64,000 nucleotides of DNA from Populus alba (GCF_005239225.2 NC_133293.1:15468333-15532332); one strand, 5' to 3'; counted from the stretch's first letter, positions 1 through 15,620 are shown. Notes: a model not told the origin generated them from the letters alone. Numbers and translations: made by a program.

Positions 1-57
1 TCTTTGAATAGCATATTTCTGATATTATTAACCATTTTTTACTTTATTATGTGACAG

Positions 58-241
58 GGGCACGGATCTAGGCAAGGAGTCTGCGGAGCTAAACCGAGGA
101 TATACTCATGTCTTTGAAGCTACATTTGAGAGTATAGCAGGTTTGCAAGAGTACATCGATTCTCCTGCTCACGTTGCATTTGGAAATCGTTTTGTGCCTG
201 CTTTGTCACAGATTCTGGTGATAGACCACTTTCTCCACTAA
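58..241 (+). CDS. Stress-response A/B-barrel (Dabb) domain protein, last exon (5' part outside window)
   Basis: Seen: after a splice acceptor (GTGACAG, ending at 57) an open frame of about 60 codons runs to TAA at 239-241. It contains RGYTHVFEATFES, EYIDSPAHVAF and QILVIDHFLH. Known: these match the second half of the small plant Dabb fold (HS1, SP1 and related proteins), where dimeric alpha/beta barrels are linked to stress responses; the order 'GYTHVFE - YI.SPAH - ILVID' is typical. Inference: this is the C-terminal exon of a short or two-domain Dabb protein whose earlier exons lie left of the window. The protein ends directly after the last beta strand, with no C-terminal extension. Which paralogue it is cannot be decided from this exon. 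Confidence 0.8.
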
Positions 242-287
242 ATGTTCAGGAGTAATAACTTCGGCCGGGTTATTTCATGGGAATAAG

Positions 288-600
288 TAATGTAATGTGC
301 AATAAATGCTGGTTTTGAACAACTGAATGTTCGTGTCTTGATTTCTTGTTTGTGCTATGTGAAGGGAGCGCTGCTATTCCTTAAAAATAAAGCCATTGGG
401 GTTAAGTTTCAGTTTTTCTATCTTTTCCCATGACTAATTTCGCTTAATGTAATGTGCAATAAATGCTGGTTTTGAACCACTGAATGTTCGTGTCTTGTTT
501 TCTTGTTTGTACTAAGTGAAGGGAGCGCTGCTATTCCTTCAAAATAAAGCCATTGGGGTTAAGTTACAGTTGTTCTATCTTTTTCAATGATTAATTTCGG
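288..600 (+). repeat. 157-bp tandem direct duplication in the 3' UTR/flank of the Dabb gene
   Basis: Two adjacent copies, 288-444 and 445-600. Both begin TAATGTAATGTGCAATAAATG and share TGTTCGTGTCTTG, AGGGAGCGCTGCTATTCCTT and AATAAAGCCATTGGGGTTAAG, with only scattered substitutions. Each copy carries two AATAAA-like polyadenylation signals (GCAATAAATGC and AAATAAAGCC), so the duplication doubles the possible 3' ends of the upstream transcript. Confidence 0.9.
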
Positions 601-1149
601 TTCTGGTATCATAAACTGTCAAATATAGCAGTTAATAGCTACTTGAATTGATCTTTTTGAGCCAGCTCCACAGCTGCTTTGGTGTTAATCGGTCAGAAGA
701 GATAATATCCGGATGTAATCAGATGTTAGATGATTATTTTTGTCCAAAATTTATCAAATTTAATAAAGAGATAAAACATTAAATTCCCATAAAAAAATAA
801 CCCTTAAAGCAGTTTTTTTGGGTAAAAATTGAATAAGAAGATAAACCAAACCAAAATGGAAGTAACTAAAAAATAGGGTATGACATCCTTGTTCTTTAAG
901 ATAATTTATACAAATCCGATCCCTTTCATTGTCCAAGATTATACTATGAATTCTCTCACTGTAGCCTTTTGTTCACTCTTTTATTTTTTCATCCCATTTT
1001 TTTTTAATTCCACCATTTCTTTGTTAATATGAGACCAATCTAAATAAGATGTTAAAAAAGGATAAAATTAAAAGATAAAATACTAGAGTGAAAAGAACAT
1101 AGAAAATAAATGGTGGTTTCAATATCTATTATTTGAATCAGGATGATTT

Positions 1150-1530
1150 TCTAGTCAGGTTTTAAAGTTACGATAATAATCATTATTATCCATATGCTGA
1201 CTTGAGTTAACCCGTGTTGACTCTTATAACCTATGAGCTAAGCCTTGTTCTAATTGACCTTCAAGTTGAGTTTTAAAACCATGATAATAACAATTGTTTA
1301 GTTGTACATTGACTCGGGTTTGCTTGGGTTGACCTAATTGATTTGTGAACTTGGCCTTGTATAGGGTTGCCTCTCGAATCAAGTTGTGAAACTATGATAA
1401 TAATAATTTTTATTATTACACTGATCCGGGTCAACTCTGGCCATCTTGACATGTGACTCGAGATTTGCTCCAAATCAACTTTTGAGACATGTTTTAAAAT
1501 TATAATAATTATTATTTTTATCCTTACATG
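1150..1530. repeat. Degenerate tandem repeat, about 115-bp unit, 3 to 4 copies
   Basis: The succession 'GTTTTAAAA(C/T).ATGATAATAA...TTGACTCGGGTT...' recurs at about 1155, 1270, 1388 and 1490. Each unit couples a GATAATAA(T/C) stretch with a 'gactcgggt(t/c)aac' segment. The style resembles the larger degenerate blocks at 16.8-18.2 kb and 52.5-53.1 kb. Confidence 0.6.
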
Positions 1531-1829
1531 TATTGAATGAACAATTTTGAAATTAAAATTTTTTTATAGAGATATTTTAATAATTAAAAATAAAAAAATA
1601 TTATCTCTGAAAATATGTATTTTTGGTACCTTTTGTCTTGAAAGTGCAAAAATTCACTTTAAAATTGTTTTAGATACAAATTTAATTTTATATCTTTATC
1701 CCTTTAATCAAACATACTTTTGTTTTTAATGTCTCTATCACTTTTATTCTAGAACAATAACCAAACATATTAATATCTCAATTGTCTTGTAAATTGATGA
1801 TTGTTCATTGGATATATAGAACCTATTTG

Positions 1830-2010
1830 TTTTTTTTTTTTTTTTAGAAGTGTTTTTGAAAAAAAATAAATTTTTTTTTTGCTACAAATTAATTTGTTTT
1901 AATATTTTTAAATTATTTTGATGCGTTGATATTAAAAATAAATTTTAAAAATTAAAAAAATATATTTTTAAATAAAAAATATTTTAAAAAATAACTGTTA
2001 AATAAATTAA
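1830..2010. repeat. MITE-like AT-rich repeat, copy 1
   Basis: The core TTGATGCGTTGATATTAAAA followed by long A/T runs belongs to a family seen again near 14585, 18985, 27665, 42955, 43915, 48855 and 63735. From memory, this type of sequence (a 'ttgatgtgctgatgtcaaaa' core between A/T-rich arms) is extremely common in poplar. Ends and target duplications are not clear for this copy. Confidence 0.5.
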
Positions 2011-2395
2011 TACAAGAAATACGAGAAAGTGGTTATTGTATATCATTTTATCTTGGATTTTGTCCTCAATAACCCATCTTGATTTTCATTTTTAACATAT
2101 TTTTGTACTTTAATTTGGGTTGCGTGTTAGCAAATCAATTCCCTTGTTTATCTTTTAAGTAGATTTGTGGTCGGTTGATAATGGAAGGATGGTGTATAGT
2201 TTTTTTTTTTTTTTTTTTAATGTTGAGTTAGGATAGCCAAAATCTGGTTAAGAGAGACTGTATTTTTTAAGAAAGTATAAAATGCAATGAGTAATAAGAT
2301 TGAAAGATCAAATTAAAAGAAAAAAAAAATAAAAGGTAGAAATTAAAACCCGACCCGACCATTTTTCATCCGTAATCCTTCAACGGCTCCAACTT

Positions 2396-2600
2396 AGATG
2401 GGCCATATTAATCTTCCTATGATAAGATTTGGGCCGTAGTTGTTAATGGGTAAAACTCATGCCCATGGGCTTTTCCCCACATTTATCTGGGTCTTACAAG
2501 GAAAAAAAAAAAGAAGCAAGAAAAGAAGAGGAGCCAGATTTTTAATTTTCATGGTAGCTAGCCTCCTCCTCCGTCCCCGTTTTTACCCATATAAAGGAGA
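2396..2600 (+). promoter_or_regulatory. Putative SWC5 promoter: site II (TGGGCC) motifs and TATA box
   Basis: TGGGCC occurs at about 2399 and 2430, and ATGCCCATGGGC at about 2459. Such TGGGCC/GGCCCA elements are typical of broadly expressed plant genes. A TATA box (CATATAAAGG) lies at 2589-2598, about 95 bp upstream of the leader-exon donor, placing the transcription start near 2620-2630. Confidence 0.5.
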
Positions 2601-2922
2601 AGAAGAATATCACCAAATAAATAAATAAAAAAAGAGTAGAAGAAAAACAAGAGGTTCGATTCTTTCTCGCTTCGATTTCTGATCTCTATGCAGGTACCTG
2701 TCAATTCGCTTCTGTCAATAGTGACTGTAGTTAGGGTTTTTTTGGGTAAAGATTTGCATGCTTTTGTGCCTTTTCTCTTATATTTATTTTATTTTTTATT
2801 TTTTATAATTACAATGAACAAGACATCAGTTTTATGAAAAATCTTAGCTAGTTATAATTGAAGAGTGTAACTATTCTGGTATTGAAGGATTTTGGCTCTG
2901 TGGGTTTCAGGAGGAAGGGTGA

Positions 2923-4821
2923 ATGATGGGTTCTCAAGTCGAGTCTGTTAAAGAAATTGTTTCGGACCGAAAACCCGAAAGAGGTGGTATGAATCTTGGA
3001 TTTGGATTTTATTACTTCATTGACTGCAAATGGAAAAATTATTGTTTTTGACATGGTGGTTTTTAATGGATTTGTTCTTGATCTTTAAAGAGATGGAATC
3101 GCGGGTGGAAGCTATATGGGAAAAAATGAATAAAGGAGTTTCTAATAAGACTGCTAAATCATTTTCAAATAAGCGTAATGTTTCGACTGTGAATGCTAGT
3201 TCAAAGAAGGCGAATAATGTGAGGATGTTCTCTCTCTCTCTAGCTCTTTTGAATGGGATTTTAGTTGTATTACTGGTGGTTGATGTTTTATTTGTTTCTG
3301 CTGATCTTTATATGGTAGAACTGGATGGCTTATCTTGGCTTGACACCTAAGGAGGCAGACTCCTCTGGACAAGATGGGGAGGTGCAGCAGAATGGTACCA
3401 GCGTTGAAGACAGTAAGGTCGCTTCCTTGTGGGAGCACATGAATAAAGGAGTACCTAATAAGTTGCATAAAACGTTTTTGAACAAATCTTGCTCAACAGT
3501 GGATGAATCTTCGCAGCCTAAGTCTGATGTGAGGGCTTTTCTTGCCTCTTTTTTTATGACGAGATTAATCAGTTGATGGTTGTATTGATATAGTTTGTTA
3601 ACTCTCTGATTTCATAGAATTGGATGACCTATCTGGGCATGGCAACAAAGCGAAAGGAATACTCTGGGCATGATGAACCACAGAGGAGAGCTGATGATAT
3701 ACAAAATGGAAGCGGTGATGAGGCCAGGAAGCTTGCTGCTGCAGCTCTCTCTGCAGTTAAGGATGCTGCCGCCGCAGCCGCAGCAGCAGCAGCAGGCCGG
3801 GGTAAAGTTGAGGTGAGCTCTTTTTCTCCTTTTCCCTGTACTTAGCTAGCCATCTTGTGGCTTTTTAGCCATGACAACTATTTGGCTGAGCTTGACAATT
3901 GTTTGCAGTTACATGAAGATGGATCCATTGCATGGTAACCAGTATTAGTTTCTTTGCTAAATAGGAATAATTTATGATAAAAATGTCTGAATAAGTCATC
4001 TCCTAACTCTTTAAACTTGAGTTGCATCTGCTTGTCTATGCCAAGTTATGGCTGTTTCTAAGTTAACTTTAATCAAACATGCCTCCTTTATCCAACACAG
4101 GTAAGAAATTGATTTGAATTTCAAGCATGTGTTCTTGTTCTGTGTGCCAGTTTATTTACCATCACTTTGATTGTCATGGTAATGTGGTGCAAGAACAAGG
4201 TTATCAAGTACATCTCAGCTATCTGGTTTTCTTGGTGCCTATGCGAAGCATGTTATACTGTGTGTTCCAAAACATTTTTTGTCAAAGAAATTGACGTGGA
4301 GTCTGGTTTTAGAGATATGTTTATTCTTGTTTATCAAGGTGGATTCTTTGTGTGTTATTGTTGATTCATCATCACTCCTTTTTCTCTTTTGTCCCTCTAG
4401 ATTTCCTTTTATTCATTCTATATCACATAGTTCACAAAATTTGTTTCCTTTCCAGATTAGGGAGGTTCGAGACTTTGCTGGTCAGGAAATTGAAGTTAGG
4501 AAGCTTGTTGATGCAGATTCAAAAGAAGCAACTGAAAAGGCCAAAGCTCCTGCACCTTCTGCTGTTGATGCTGTTCTTGAACAAATCAAGAAAAAACCAA
4601 AGCTCAGTGTGCTTGACAAGACGAAAAAGGACTGGGGAGAATTTAAGGAAGAAAATAAGGGGTTAGAAGATGAGCTAGATGCATACAAGAAGAGCTCAAA
4701 CCAGTATTTGGAGAGGGTTTCTTTCTTGGAACGAACAGATTACCGGGAATTTGAGAGGGAGAGAGATGCACGGTTGGCGCTACAGGCCAGGAGGAGGACA
4801 GATATGCGAGAGGATTTGTGA
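2923..4821 (+). CDS. SWC5: SWR1 complex subunit SWC5 (BCNT/CFDP1 family)
   Basis: Coding exons 2923-2983, 3091-3218, 3319-3528, 3618-3812 and 4456-4821; all junctions are GT-AG and frame-consistent, giving about 319 residues. A leader intron (GT at about 2694, AG at 2909-2910) precedes the ATGATG start. The C-terminus carries the BCNT-C domain: LSVLDKTKKDWGEFK, then GLEDELDAYKKSSNQYLE and FLERTDYREFERERDARL. Known: SWC5 is a subunit of the SWR1 remodeller that exchanges H2A for H2A.Z; the BCNT-C domain defines the family. Odd: the acidic N-terminal half contains two copies of a module, 'WE.MNKGV.NK...K.F.NK...STV..SS', each followed across an intron by 'NWM.YLG' (exons 2/3 and 3/4). Exon 4 ends in a run of about ten alanines encoded by a GCN repeat. 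The gene converges on LPD. Confidence 0.93.
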
Positions 4822-6086
4822 AGTACACGTCCCAGTAACTCCACCATCGTGAATTTGCAGTGAACATGGGGAAAGACACAGGTAGTCCTGGGATTTTGCA
4901 TAAGGGATGCTTTGTCTTTGATGTGCAGTTGAGGACTGTGATGAGTAGAGTGATGGATTGGTGTTTTTATTTAGATGTCTCAAATGGTCAAGGAAGTGAA
5001 ATTTTAGTTCCTAAAAGAAAAGAGAAGTGGTGAGAGCAGTCGTATTTGTAGCAAATGTTTGTCCTCTTTCCTAATTTTATTAGATGGTTTCTTATTTGGG
5101 AACTTGGAGCAACTACTGGCGTGTGATCATTGGAATTTGGAACATGATGTATGAAATCTTTTTCTGTTGTAGCTCTCATTTCACCATGCAATACATGTTC
5201 TGCCACCCGTTATATCTTTCCTTTTCATAGGCACGAGGACTAGAGGGATTATCATCCAATACAGCACGTTCATTTCTGTAACAAGGCTACTAATTAGTCA
5301 TTTCAATTTAACGAACTTCTCCTTGTAGGCAAGTAGAGAGCTCGTTCCTGTTTGAAAAATGGATGCTTTAAATTGTCAGCAATGGATGCACGCAAACATT
5401 CATAGACAGGCTCGAGAGAAAGGAAGTGCTTGGCTGTATCCTTAGTTGATGTAGGTCCCTGCATGTTGCAACCCCCCGCCATACACATAATACATCTCTA
5501 GAGGAAGGAAAAGGAACAGAACATTCTGACGTTTGCGCGTCAGGTGAGACAAATGGAACGCGCAAATCGAATGGTTAATTCTTCGATTTTTTGCAAAGGT
5601 TATTGATGACCTGCACCTGTGACTAGGCCGAAGATACAAGTCTGCAACATTTCCCAGATCACTTGTAACCAAAACTAACAGTAGCAAAAAGCAAACAGCT
5701 CCACGACTACAATGCATCCATGCCACAAATAGGCTGGAAAATGAAAAAAGAATTCAGCAATTAGGATGGGATCCCAACAACCATCTCCACTGACAATTCT
5801 GTAGATCACATGTGAAAGTCCAGTGGAACTTAGAATAAATCCCAGCTGCACAAACACACCCGGACAATTAGTAAAGACCATTGACAAAAAATACATGTAC
5901 TCATCTCATCATGAATGTTGGATGTGTTTAGTTAATTCTCATATGGATATAAGGAAATGAAAGGCAAATTCCTATTCAAACATTCCACCTGCTCCATTAA
6001 AGGGTGAACAAAGCAGAGGGCAGTTTTTACTAACGAATTTGAAAAGTCCTTCAGCAAAAATGAAAAGAAGATAATAATCGATCCTT
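4822..6086. other. Convergent intergenic region between SWC5 and LPD
   Basis: 3' flanks of two converging genes. The first few hundred bases after 4821 probably form the SWC5 3' UTR, and the stretch just above 6086 the LPD 3' UTR on the other strand. I see no conserved coding frame; the minus-strand frames around 5300-5900 look random. Confidence 0.5.
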
Positions 6087-9840
<3,754 letters not shown>

Positions 9841-9852
9841 AATGGATCACTC

Positions 9853-10140
9853 GGGACATATAAGGACTCTGTTTTTTACACATATAATATCGTTATAAGG
9901 ACCTCGACGAGATGATTCTAACTGCATCATGAAAAAACGCCAAACGAGGTCATAATTGATTAATAGTTTTGTTTGGTGTTAACCAAACCCTAAAGTATTT
10001 TAACCCAAGATTAACCCTAAACAAAATCACTAACTCATTATGACCTCATTTGTTAGTCTTTCATAGTATGGTTAGAATTGTCTAGTCAAAATTTTTCTAT
10101 TAATACTAGATGTATAGAAAACAAAGCTCAATATATCTCC
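9853..10140. repeat. Foldback (MITE-like) element with arms of about 105 bp
   Basis: Left arm 9853-9958 pairs, imperfectly but over its full length, with the reverse complement of 10035-10140. Matching blocks include GATGATTCTAACTGCATCATG against GACAATTCTAACCATACTATG, and AACGAGGTCATAATTGA against AATGAGGTCATAATGAG. A loop of about 75 bp lies between. There is no coding capacity. Confidence 0.7.
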
Positions 10141-11987
10141 GGTAATTTATTTTTTTTCTCTCTCCTTTTTTCCCTCATGGCATATCAACTTATCTCCCAT
10201 TTTATTTCTTAATATTCATATCTTCATAATTTTTTATGTTGATTTATGTAAATGTTAATTAATCTATATAAGAGATATACATTTGATTTATGCGTAAACA
10301 ACCGTTATTTTCCAATAATAATTGTTACAAAACCAATATTCAAAATCATGGTTGTATTGAAGCTATGTTATTTTTTAAATAATTTTATAATTAGTGATAT
10401 TTTTACCAAAACTTTCATCAAATTGTATTTTTTTTTTTTTAAATCCGATTTTGATTCCTTCCAAAATTTATAATTACAGTATTAACTAATGGGAGAGATG
10501 GTGTGCATTCAAAGGTTTGCATGATTGAGATATATGCCTCTCGTTTTTCGTTTTAAAAAAATGAGCTTTTTGTTTAGGTGGGCTAGGATTATAAAAAATC
10601 AAAAAGTCTAACGCTGAGGTTGGTTTTGTGAGTTAACCGTGGATCAAAAGATTACTTCAAATCTTTTCTAAAATTATTTGGATAATAGTTAAAAAAATAT
10701 ATTCTTGGAGTTAATAAAAATAAAATTAGAGTTGATTAACCAAATTATCCTAGGTTAATTTTCATAATAACTAGAAATCTAAACCAGATTTTAGATTCAC
10801 AAATTATCAAAATGATGTATGACAAGTAGCGTAAAATATGTGGGATATGGAATATAGTATCCAACATTCCTATATCTATTTGAATTTTTATGTATTTGGA
10901 TTTTGTTTATGAAACTCTAGAAAACAGTGGCCTCGTAAACCCTAGCATTACCTTTATATATATATATATATTCAGATTAGCTTATGCACATCTTAGTTAT
11001 GAGATTTATGATACTTGAACTAAACTAATAATATCTGAAAAACAAACTCTTAACCTAAATTAAACTATACCCCTCTTGCATTACCCTTTTCTTATGACTT
11101 GGTGGTGGATGGTGGCGAGCTTAGGCCACCATTCGAGCCAAGACCACCCTCCTTATTAGTGTGAAAAGAAATCCTTCACGGTTCCTACAGTTCTAAAATA
11201 GAACTCTATTTCTAGAATATTGCTTCACATTCTCAAGAATTAGAATTGTAACCAGGATTACAATCAAGAGGTACATTACACCAAATTAGAGTTGATTCAC
11301 TAAATTATCCCGGATTAATTTTCAAAACATCTGTAACAGGTTTTAGAGTAGCATAAGATATGTAGGGTATGGAATATGGCCTCCAACATTCCTATGTACA
11401 TTGAATTTTTATGCATTTGGATTTTGTTTATTGAAACTCTAGAAAACAGTGGCCTTCTAAAACCTAGCATTACCTTTTTGTTTGTTTTACTAACTGTAAG
11501 TGTTTGTGTCTGGATATAGTTACACACACCTCAGCTCTAAGATTTGTAACACTAAAACTAATGATATCTGAAAAACAAACTTAAAGCCCCAGCCCCAAGA
11601 AATCCTTCACGGCTCCTACAGTTCTAAAATAGAACTCTTTTTCTAGAATATTGCTTCACATTCTCAAGAATTCGAATTGTAACCAGGATTACAATCAAGA
11701 GGTACATTACACGAGTTGAATTCTCGTTTCATAATCCCTACGGACAGGTCGCAAAACAGAGACGATGAGTAAAAGAGAAAACAAAACAAGAAACAGCTAA
11801 AAACTACTGGCTGCATTACAAAAGGGACACACATCTCACTTGATGTATTACCCTGATCCCGCATTCTCCTCTACCCTACAAAACTGCTGGCTATTTTTTC
11901 TAAACCATCTGAAACAGCCACAAACAGATAAAAACTCTTTACCATATCAAATATCAGTAAATAATGTGAAATAATTTCAATGGACAA
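10141..11987. other. Intergenic and 3' flank of the PP2C gene
   Basis: Holds the duplicated block described separately, a (TA)n tract at about 10956-10970 and, from about 11590 to 11987, the probable PP2C 3' UTR read on the minus strand. No other gene was recognised. Confidence 0.5.
10725..11713. repeat. Tandem duplication of about 430-520 bp beyond the PP2C 3' end
   Basis: Copy A (about 10725-11282) and copy B (about 11283-11713) share, in the same order, 'TTAGAGTTGATT', 'GAAACTCTAGAAAACAGTGG' and 'GAAATCCTTCACGG.TCCTACAG' through 'CAATCAAGAGGTACATTACAC'. The offset is about 522 at the left and 431 at the right, so copy A carries extra sequence that includes the (TA)n tract. Copy B overlaps the likely PP2C 3' UTR. 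Confidence 0.8.
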
Positions 11988-13870
11988 TCAATTGCCTTCA
12001 AACAAGCTCTTCAGCTTGTTCCGAGCCTCCTCAGAGAGGCAGAAGCACCTCAACCTTCGTCTCTGAGGTGGGCATGACTCAACAGGATTAGGTGACAAGA
12101 AGCAGACAACAACAGCAGTGAGATTATCAGCTGAATGGAGGCGTGATGCTTCCATGACTAGTTCTCTGGCACCGAGTTCTGGGTCATTATGCCGCCTAAG
12201 CCCACGACGGACAAGGCTTACAGCATACTGGCTTGACATAACATCCCAGATACCATCACAACCAATGATCATAAATTCATCATCCTCTGATAACATAAAC
12301 TGTTGAACATCCGGCTCAGCAATGAGAGGTGATGTGGAGCCAAGTGGAAGCTTAAAATCCCAGTCTCCAAGGGCTCTTGTAACAGAAAGATAACCATTAA
12401 CATATTCATCTTCGATATAACCGCCCGACTCCTCAACCCGCCTGCGTTCTGGAAAATAAGAAGGCTTGTGATCTTGAGACGCATCAACAGCTACCCCTTT
12501 CCTACATAGAACTGCTCGGCAGTCACCAGCATTTGCAACCACTAAATGCCTTCCAAGAACTAGGGCAGTCAATGCTGTTGTTCCGCATGAACTGTTAACA
12601 GTGCTTTCATCAGCCAATGCATGGTCAGCCAGCAAAAATGCTTTTCTATGGGAATTAATCAGTTCTTTTAGGAAGATATCATCAATATCTGATATTTGTG
12701 GCAAGTCAACATCTTCAAAAAACAATCTCATTGCATTCCTCTTGACATAAGCAGCTGCATCTGGCCCTCCATGACCATCAAAAACAGCATAAAAAGAGCT
12801 TGGACACTTGAAATAACCCAGATGGGCAGATAGATCATCAATCCTAATGTGTTCATCATCCATAGACAGCCTTGTTCCAATATCAGCATAGCTACCAGAA
12901 CGGATGCATGGAAAAGGCTTGGCAGCAGAAGACTCAACAACAGTTTCATTAAGGGTCTCTGTGCAGCTCACAACCTACAATGCAAGAGAGAAAGAGGTAA
13001 GTACAAGTTTGGCGATATCAGTACTTAAGGCAAGAAATACAACACCACAACATTTTGAAGAGATAAACTGCACTACAGACAAGAAAGCATGTGGGGAAAA
13101 AATGATAATAAACCCAAAATTACACACTAACAAATATAGGTTGCACAGATTTCACCAACTCTAACAGTAACCTATTCAGTTGAAGGCAACTTCTAACTCC
13201 CTAATACTGTTTTCATTCAGACACGTCTATTAAATTATGCAAACCTTCGACTTCATGAACTAACATTCATGCATCTTATAAATCAAGGGGGGGGACCCAT
13301 AATTTATGGTTTAACACCCTCAAATCATATATAAAGCAGCTCTAATCCTATCATCCCTAACCATAAAGTAAAGGGCATGTATCTAACTTGTAATCCTAAA
13401 CATTAATAGCCTCACGACAGCATTTAGGACCAAATTCCCCCCTGAACACAAAAAAAAGAAAAAGAAATCAAAGAAAAACTCAGTTCGGGATCAAATCGCC
13501 ACCAGAACACCCAAAATCAATGAAGCTTAGCGGTCCAATTATCTTGAGAAATCCAAAAAAGAAAAGCAACCCGATCAGTTTCTTCCTTGAAAGGGTAATA
13601 CAAGCTACTATTTAATACATTTTAAAATTAAAACTTCAAAAAAAGTCAAGAAACCGATAATAAGTCCTGAAAATTAAGGAACCCCGTAAAGAAAAAGAAA
13701 GAACGTACCGACTCAAAACGCGAGATTTCTGTGGAAATCGAATCAAAAACAGGAGTGGAAGGAGTCATGTTCTGCTGATCTTTAGCCAGGCAAAGTTGAT
13801 ATTGCACATCAATAACATTACACATCATGTCTGCCGTTTCGGTCACCGTTTTTCGACTACTCACTATCAT
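11988..13870 (-). CDS. Protein phosphatase 2C (PPM family, plant PP2C 13/27-like)
   Basis: Two exons, 13709-13870 (54 codons, from ATG) and 11988-12974, joined in phase 0 by a GT-AG intron; about 382 residues. Mn/Mg-dependent Ser/Thr phosphatase. The metal-binding and catalytic signatures are present in order: [14 protein letters not shown] (about residue 120), [58 protein letters not shown] and [10 protein letters not shown]. The catalytic aspartates in DGHGG, CDGIWD and ADN are intact, so activity is expected. The N-terminal leader ([13 protein letters not shown]) and the basic tail [10 protein letters not shown] are subgroup features rather than targeting signals I can name. The frame runs further up, but only through non-ATG codons, so 13870 is the first ATG. 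It is not an obvious clade-A ABA co-receptor. The exact orthologue is uncertain. Confidence 0.92.
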
Positions 13871-15290
13871 AATCTCAATCAAGAAGTCGTTTTTTTTTTT
13901 TAACACAAATTCACCTCTTTTCTTTTCAGCTCTTCAAAAGAAACGAAATTTAGGGTTTTGATTTTTAATCGATTCGGATACTAGAATCAGAGAATCGCTT
14001 TTTATGGTGCGTGTCTTGTTTTTTGGGTGAAATTAGGGTTCCTAGATCGAAGCAGGTTCTGATTTGAGTTTCCCTTGAATTTATTTATTTGGGGTTCGTG
14101 AATTGGGTGACCGACGCGTGGGCGTTAAGATTTTGAAGAGACTGAGACGGGCACGAAACTAGATCCATACACGCTTGCAAACATGAACCCCTTGTGTGAA
14201 TAACTAGACGGGATTTATCCTTTTGTAATTTGGATTTTGGACTTTGCGGGGTTTTTTTTTATTATTATTGTGAGGTCACGCGTTGGATAAAGTTTAAACT
14301 AAGAATTAGATGGATTCCTTCCTTTATAGTTAATTAGACGGAGACATTTTATTTCCCACTTTGTAAAGAAAAGGGTTTGCTATGATGCAAGCTCTTTCTT
14401 CCTCTTGAAGCATCTGGTTTTTATTTCTTGCTTTCATTTTCGTTCATGGTGGTAATTAGAAGGTTTGTTTTTGCATGTTTATTTTAAATTCAAATTAAAA
14501 AAAAAAAACTCATTAGCACACCAAATTAAATGTAAATATATCACATTCCAGTTAGGGATTAAGGTCTTCACGGAGGTTATTCATAAATTTTTTGAAAAAG
14601 AATTAAATTTTTAATATTTTTAAATAATTTTAACATATTGGTATGAAAAATAATTTTTTAAAAAAATAATAATATTATTTTAATATATTTTTAAAAAATA
14701 ATTCCTCCTAAACTCTCAAATAATTTCTGTATTTAATTACAAAAAAAAGTCTCCATATACAAAAATTGATAAAAGCGCAATCAATCAATCAATCGACTTT
14801 TTTAACAAATTAGTTTGGATAAGGAAGAGGGCAAATGGTCTAGAGCTTTCCAGCGTGTAGAAACCCTTACCACGATTAGAAGGTAAATGCGATGGCCACA
14901 GCCTTCGTTTATGTTTTATGACGTCTCAAACACTGACCCCTTCCGTGGTGAAGAAGAATTCACTAGTGTTTTGTCGTCTTGTGATTTGCTTTGCCGCTAG
15001 TTTTGCGGAGAGAGAAAGCGAAATACAAACGGTTTCACGTTTTTGGTGTGGGCCCCTGCCATTTTGACTTTATTATTAACTAACCTTTCACAGTATGAAG
15101 GGTAACTTGGGTATTTGATCCACCAAAAAATGAAGAAAGCTCTGCCGGTAGCCCCTCGCTAGAAGGTTGTGAGAGTATTTTTATATTTTAGCATTTTAAA
15201 AAATAATATAATATAAAGAGTTGCATTGCGAACTCGTGAGTTGTAAGTATAGGCTGACACATTTCATAATAAAAAAAAAAAAAAAAAAAG
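13871..15290. other. Intergenic: PP2C upstream region
   Basis: The first 200 bp or so are the probable PP2C leader and promoter. An AT-rich MITE-like repeat lies at 14585-14705. No gene recognised. Confidence 0.5.
14585..14705. repeat. MITE-like AT-rich repeat, copy 2
   Basis: Contains TTTAACATATTGGTATGAAA followed by long A/T runs, the same organisation as the copies at 1830 and 18985. Ends are not resolvable by eye. Confidence 0.4.
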
Positions 15291-15297
15291 AAGAAAA

Positions 15298-15620
15298 AAA
15301 ACCCTGGACATATATCAAAACTCCAATCACAGCATCATTGATATTGTTAGAACGATATTGATAAAACAAATTCAATGATACTAAGAAAGGTCACAAATAA
15401 TAACTGGAGTGAGACACTTGAGCAGTCTAAATATATCAGGGCTCATTTGCCTTTAAACGACTCGTGTGACACTCTCCGATCATCATTAATGATCTTCTTT
15501 GATGTTGTTAAATTTATTTTGTCGAGTTTTTTTAATGGTACAAGTGGTATCATAGTCAAAGCTTAGGTGTGTCTTTGGTTTTTTTTTTTTCTCCTCTCTC
15601 TTCTCAAATCACAAAAAAGT
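15298..15620. repeat. Foldback repeat unit 1 of 3
   Basis: Imperfect inverted repeat. The left part (ACAAATAATAACTGGAGTGAG ... ACTTGAG) is mirrored by the right part (CTCGTGTGACACTC ... CATCATTAATGATCTTC). The outer ends read roughly ACCCTGGACAT on the left and the complement of ACCAAAGACACACC on the right. No coding potential. Confidence 0.6.

Larger units (their letters stand above)
601..2395. other. Intergenic spacer, AT-rich
   Basis: No convincing gene. It holds the short tandem block at 1150-1530, a MITE-like repeat near 1830-2010 and several T-rich runs (for example 1831-1845 and 2200-2218). The short ORFs here are low-complexity and show no coding character. Confidence 0.6.

Noticed and set aside
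3720..3800. CAG repeat that could encode polyglutamine
   Set aside because: In the spliced SWC5 frame it is read as GCA/GCC, giving alanines.
4279..4455. N-terminal extension of the long frame over SWC5 exon 5
   Set aside because: It lies within the intron; the acceptor TTTCCAG at 4455 keeps the BCNT frame, and the extension is hydrophobic intron sequence.
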